Shown here: positions 61,703 to 64,000 of the stretch, in pieces
Position numbering within the stretch: position 1 is the stretch's first letter
Layout of the letters: each line of letters opens with the position of its first letter
Origin: Semisulcospira habei
Lineage: Eukaryota; Mollusca; Gastropoda; Semisulcospiridae
Length of the DNA stretch: 64,000 nucleotides
Assembly: GCA_036245525.1 (NCBI GenBank)
Contig: BTPG01000002.1
Span: forward strand, 160,527,609-160,591,608
Direction of reading: 5' to 3'
Notes under the pieces: model-generated
Databases searched by the model: none
What the model saw: the letters and a program-made list of their open reading frames with translations, nothing else
Told to the model about the DNA's origin: nothing
Made by a program: the position numbers and the translations under genes

Positions 61703-61839
61703 GTTATTGCTGACTGGGAATTGGGAGCGTGATGGCTCCAGAATTGGCGGAACAACCTCCTTGTGCTCATGTCCCAAAGTTGGCAGAATCCGCCTCACTG
61801 TGCTAGTGGATCCTATTGCTGACGAGAATGATGAACATG

Positions 61840-62310
61840 ATGGTTCCTAGAGTTGGCAGAACCCGCCTATCTGTGCCCAGAGTTGGCAGAACTCGTCTGT
61901 CTGTGCCCAGAGTTGGCAGAACCCGTCTCTGAGTGCCCAGAGTTGGCAGAACCCGCCTGTCTGTGCCTAGATTTGGCAGAACCCGCCTCTCTGTGCCCGG
62001 AGTTGGCATAGCCCGCCTGTCTGTGCCCAGGGTTGGCAGAATCCGCCTGTCTGTGCTCAGAGTGGCAGAAACCGCCTGTCTTGGCTCAGAGTGGCAGAAA
62101 CCGCCTGTCTGTGCTCAGAGTGGCAGAAACCGCCTGTCTGTGCTCAGAGTGGCAGAAACCGCCTGTCTGTGCCTAGATTTGGCAGAACCCGTCTCTCTGT
62201 GCCCGGAGTTGGCAGAACCCGCCTCTCTGTGCCCGGAGTTGGCAGAACCCGTCCGCTCTGTGTGTTCAGAATTGGCAGAACCCGCGTCTCTGTGCTAGTG
62301 GACATGAGTA
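61840..62310. repeat. 30-bp minisatellite
   Basis: About 14 units of CCAGAGTTGGCAGAACCCGC, CT(G/C)TCTGTGC; single units also occur at 61325-61395, 61560 and 61780. Repetitive peptides in all frames are by-products. Confidence 0.92.
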
Positions 62311-62569
62311 TGTACGGCTGACTGGGCCGAACGATGAGCGTGATGGCTCCCCATATAGAGTTGGTAGAAGCCGCCTCTCTGTGCTCATGTCCCAGAGTTG
62401 ACAGAACACGTCTCTCTGCCAGTGTGCTCATGTCGTGTTTTGTTGCAAATCATTTGGCAGTATTATAACAAAACAAGAGTTGACAACTATTTGCCATTTT
62501 CCCGTAGACTGCACGCTTCGACTGGCGGTTCTTGTACAAACCACATGTAACAAAGTGCCACAAATTTGA

Positions 62570-62805
62570 AACTAACCATAAATCAGTACTCAAACCAAGG
62601 GGAATCACAGCGCTGGACAGACAACAGTTAGATCCCCTACCCCCGCCTATCAGGCACCCAATCGCCAGCCGGCCACAGAGAAATACGCAGGTATAGAATA
62701 AGACAATCATTTCCATCCTCTCATCATGTCCAGCGCTGTGATTCCCCTTGGTTTGAGTACTGACAATTCTGCCAGCGCTAGCCTCACCTATCTGGTTTGT
62801 GCCGA
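62570..62805. mobile_element. family H elements, two inverted partial copies
   Basis: 62580-62700 is the reverse complement of the 24030-24145 body; 62726-62803 repeats the right end (CAGCGCTGTGATTCC ... CTATCTGGTTTGTG) in forward sense. Together they form a large imperfect hairpin. Confidence 0.65.
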
Positions 62806-62810
62806 GTAAC

Positions 62811-63872
62811 CATAAATCACCCTAACCCGTACTGTGTGGTAATAGAGAACTTCAAGACCATTTTTACATAGCAAAACACCCCACACCAGATCTCCTTCAT
62901 ATTTTACCGCGCCACGGTGCTTTCTGTGCCGGGAATCGATTAGTACACCTCTAGGCGGTTGGCAAGCTCGAGTGTGCAAACAACTCACACGACTTTCTCT
63001 ACCATAGGACGGATCAGTCAATGACATCGCGCTCCTCACGAAAGCGATAAAAACATATGAAAGTGAAAGAGCCAGACATTTATGATTTATTGCCGCTGTA
63101 GACTATATCCAACGTTCAAATGATGTTTGCTCTACAAAGCAGCGATACTCAACAGAATCAGCGGTGAGCTGGGCAGCCGACGAACAGGTCAAAGCTAAAC
63201 TGACCTGTTGTCTGCTTGGTTTGATTTTTTGGTGACTGGATTCTTGTTGTGAAAGGTTTATAAAACATCGAAGCGGAGAGTTCGTACAGCTCGAGGTGAC
63301 CATAAGTAATAAAACAGTTTGAGAATGGGAGTCGCGAGGTCTGTCTAGAAATGACAGTATACCGGCGAACACTCCACTTCTATGCTATAATGGTACCCTG
63401 GAACACAGCATACGAAAGTGTGAATGACTTGCCATCATATATATGATATATATATCGCTCTTTGGCCGCGTTTCCGGCGGCTTGAGAGAATGTTTTTGTT
63501 TATTTCTCGCGCGAAAACAGCCCGACATTTTGCTGTCTCTGCCTGACCTATAAAGATCTTTGATGCTCAGTGCCTGGCATGTGTCGTGCACGTGTAGTCA
63601 CGTGTGTGGGCGCTCAGCGCTGCCACCTGGCGGAGTTTTGGTGAAATACTAACTATGTGTGTAAACTATCATAATACATTTGAAACTTTGGCACATATTT
63701 TTCTCACAGCTCCTTGTTATTGTGGATAGTCATAGATACCCGACTGTATACAGAACAGAACAGCGGCTACGGGGTGTGGGGTTTGGATGAGGGGTGGGGT
63801 GGGTAGGGGGGGGGGGGGCTATATATCAGTCAGTGTTAGAACGGCTTGTGGAAAAAAATCTCACAGCTCCCT
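62811..63872. other. gene-free stretch
   Basis: Several short minus-strand frames lack recognisable domains. A G-rich tract at 63764-63818 could form G-quadruplex. No repeat family recognised. Confidence 0.45.
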
Positions 63873-64000
63873 TTAATCCCTTCAGTGCAGAAAACTATGT
63901 GAACACGATCCAGCTGCAAGAGTAACTGTTATAGATCCTCATGACTGAGGATCTATGCCTCTTGCTGACACCACCTTGCATCCATGCTTCTGGGGCAGCT
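63873..64000. mobile_element. family A fold-back element, cut by the window end
   Basis: TTAA|TCCCTTCAGTGCAG then GATCCAGCTGCAAGAG and the hairpin TATAGATCCTCATGA / CTGAGGATCTATGCC at 63929-63962. Right end lies beyond 64000. Confidence 0.75.

Noticed and set aside
61803..62431. Repetitive frames (RVLPTLGTDR and RLSVPRVGRT types) that look like a repeat protein
   Set aside because: Explained by a 30-bp minisatellite; a multiple of 3 keeps all frames open without coding need.

Overview
This is animal nuclear DNA, dominated by repeats. Split genes with GT-AG introns, non-LTR retrotransposons with APE-type endonucleases, tRNA-derived SINEs, (CT)n, (CA)n and (ATT)n microsatellites and a 56-bp satellite all point to a metazoan. 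The retroelement flavour and the divergent ERG protein suggest a lophotrochozoan, most likely a mollusc; that taxon call is inference.

The only host gene I can support is an ERG/FLI1-family ETS transcription factor on the minus strand, 33546 down to 5436. I assembled six coding exons by hand: 33546-32748 (N-terminal region), 23971-23768 (Pointed/SAM domain), 11941-11894 (linker), 7867-7767 and 7070-6925 (ETS domain) and 5775-5436 (C-terminus and stop). Their phases fit and they sum to 1638 nt, i.e. 545 codons plus stop. The roughly 26.5 kb of introns are full of transposons.

Layout. 1-2890: 3' end of a Ty3/gypsy-type element with a candidate long LTR. 2891-5435: fold-back elements and a minisatellite downstream of the gene. 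5436-33546: the ERG gene, with an RTE-like LINE in intron 3 (7956-11181), a second LINE (17602-20597) inserted in a satellite (17537-22170) in intron 2, and a 1.45-kb dispersed repeat, CT tracts and LINE fragments in intron 1. 33547-50200: repeats only, namely minisatellites, SINEs, many short palindromes, CT arrays and a CR1/L2-like LINE fragment. 50201-59124: a tRNA-SINE, telomere-like repeats, a second copy of the 1.45-kb repeat with a SINE in it, and a second RTE-like LINE split by a CR1/L2-like LINE. 59125-64000: a long palindrome, minisatellites and more fold-back elements.

The most unusual signal is a swarm of about 30 short palindromic elements (66-230 bp). Most are bounded by TTAA and begin CYC(A/T)T..., which suggests non-autonomous piggyBac-type (TTAA-targeting) elements. 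Three pre-integration sites and one nested insertion can be read inside the window itself, and the hairpin arms differ between copies in a matched, covarying way. A second striking feature is a minisatellite in ERG intron 4 that looks amplified from the exon 4 end and its splice donor.
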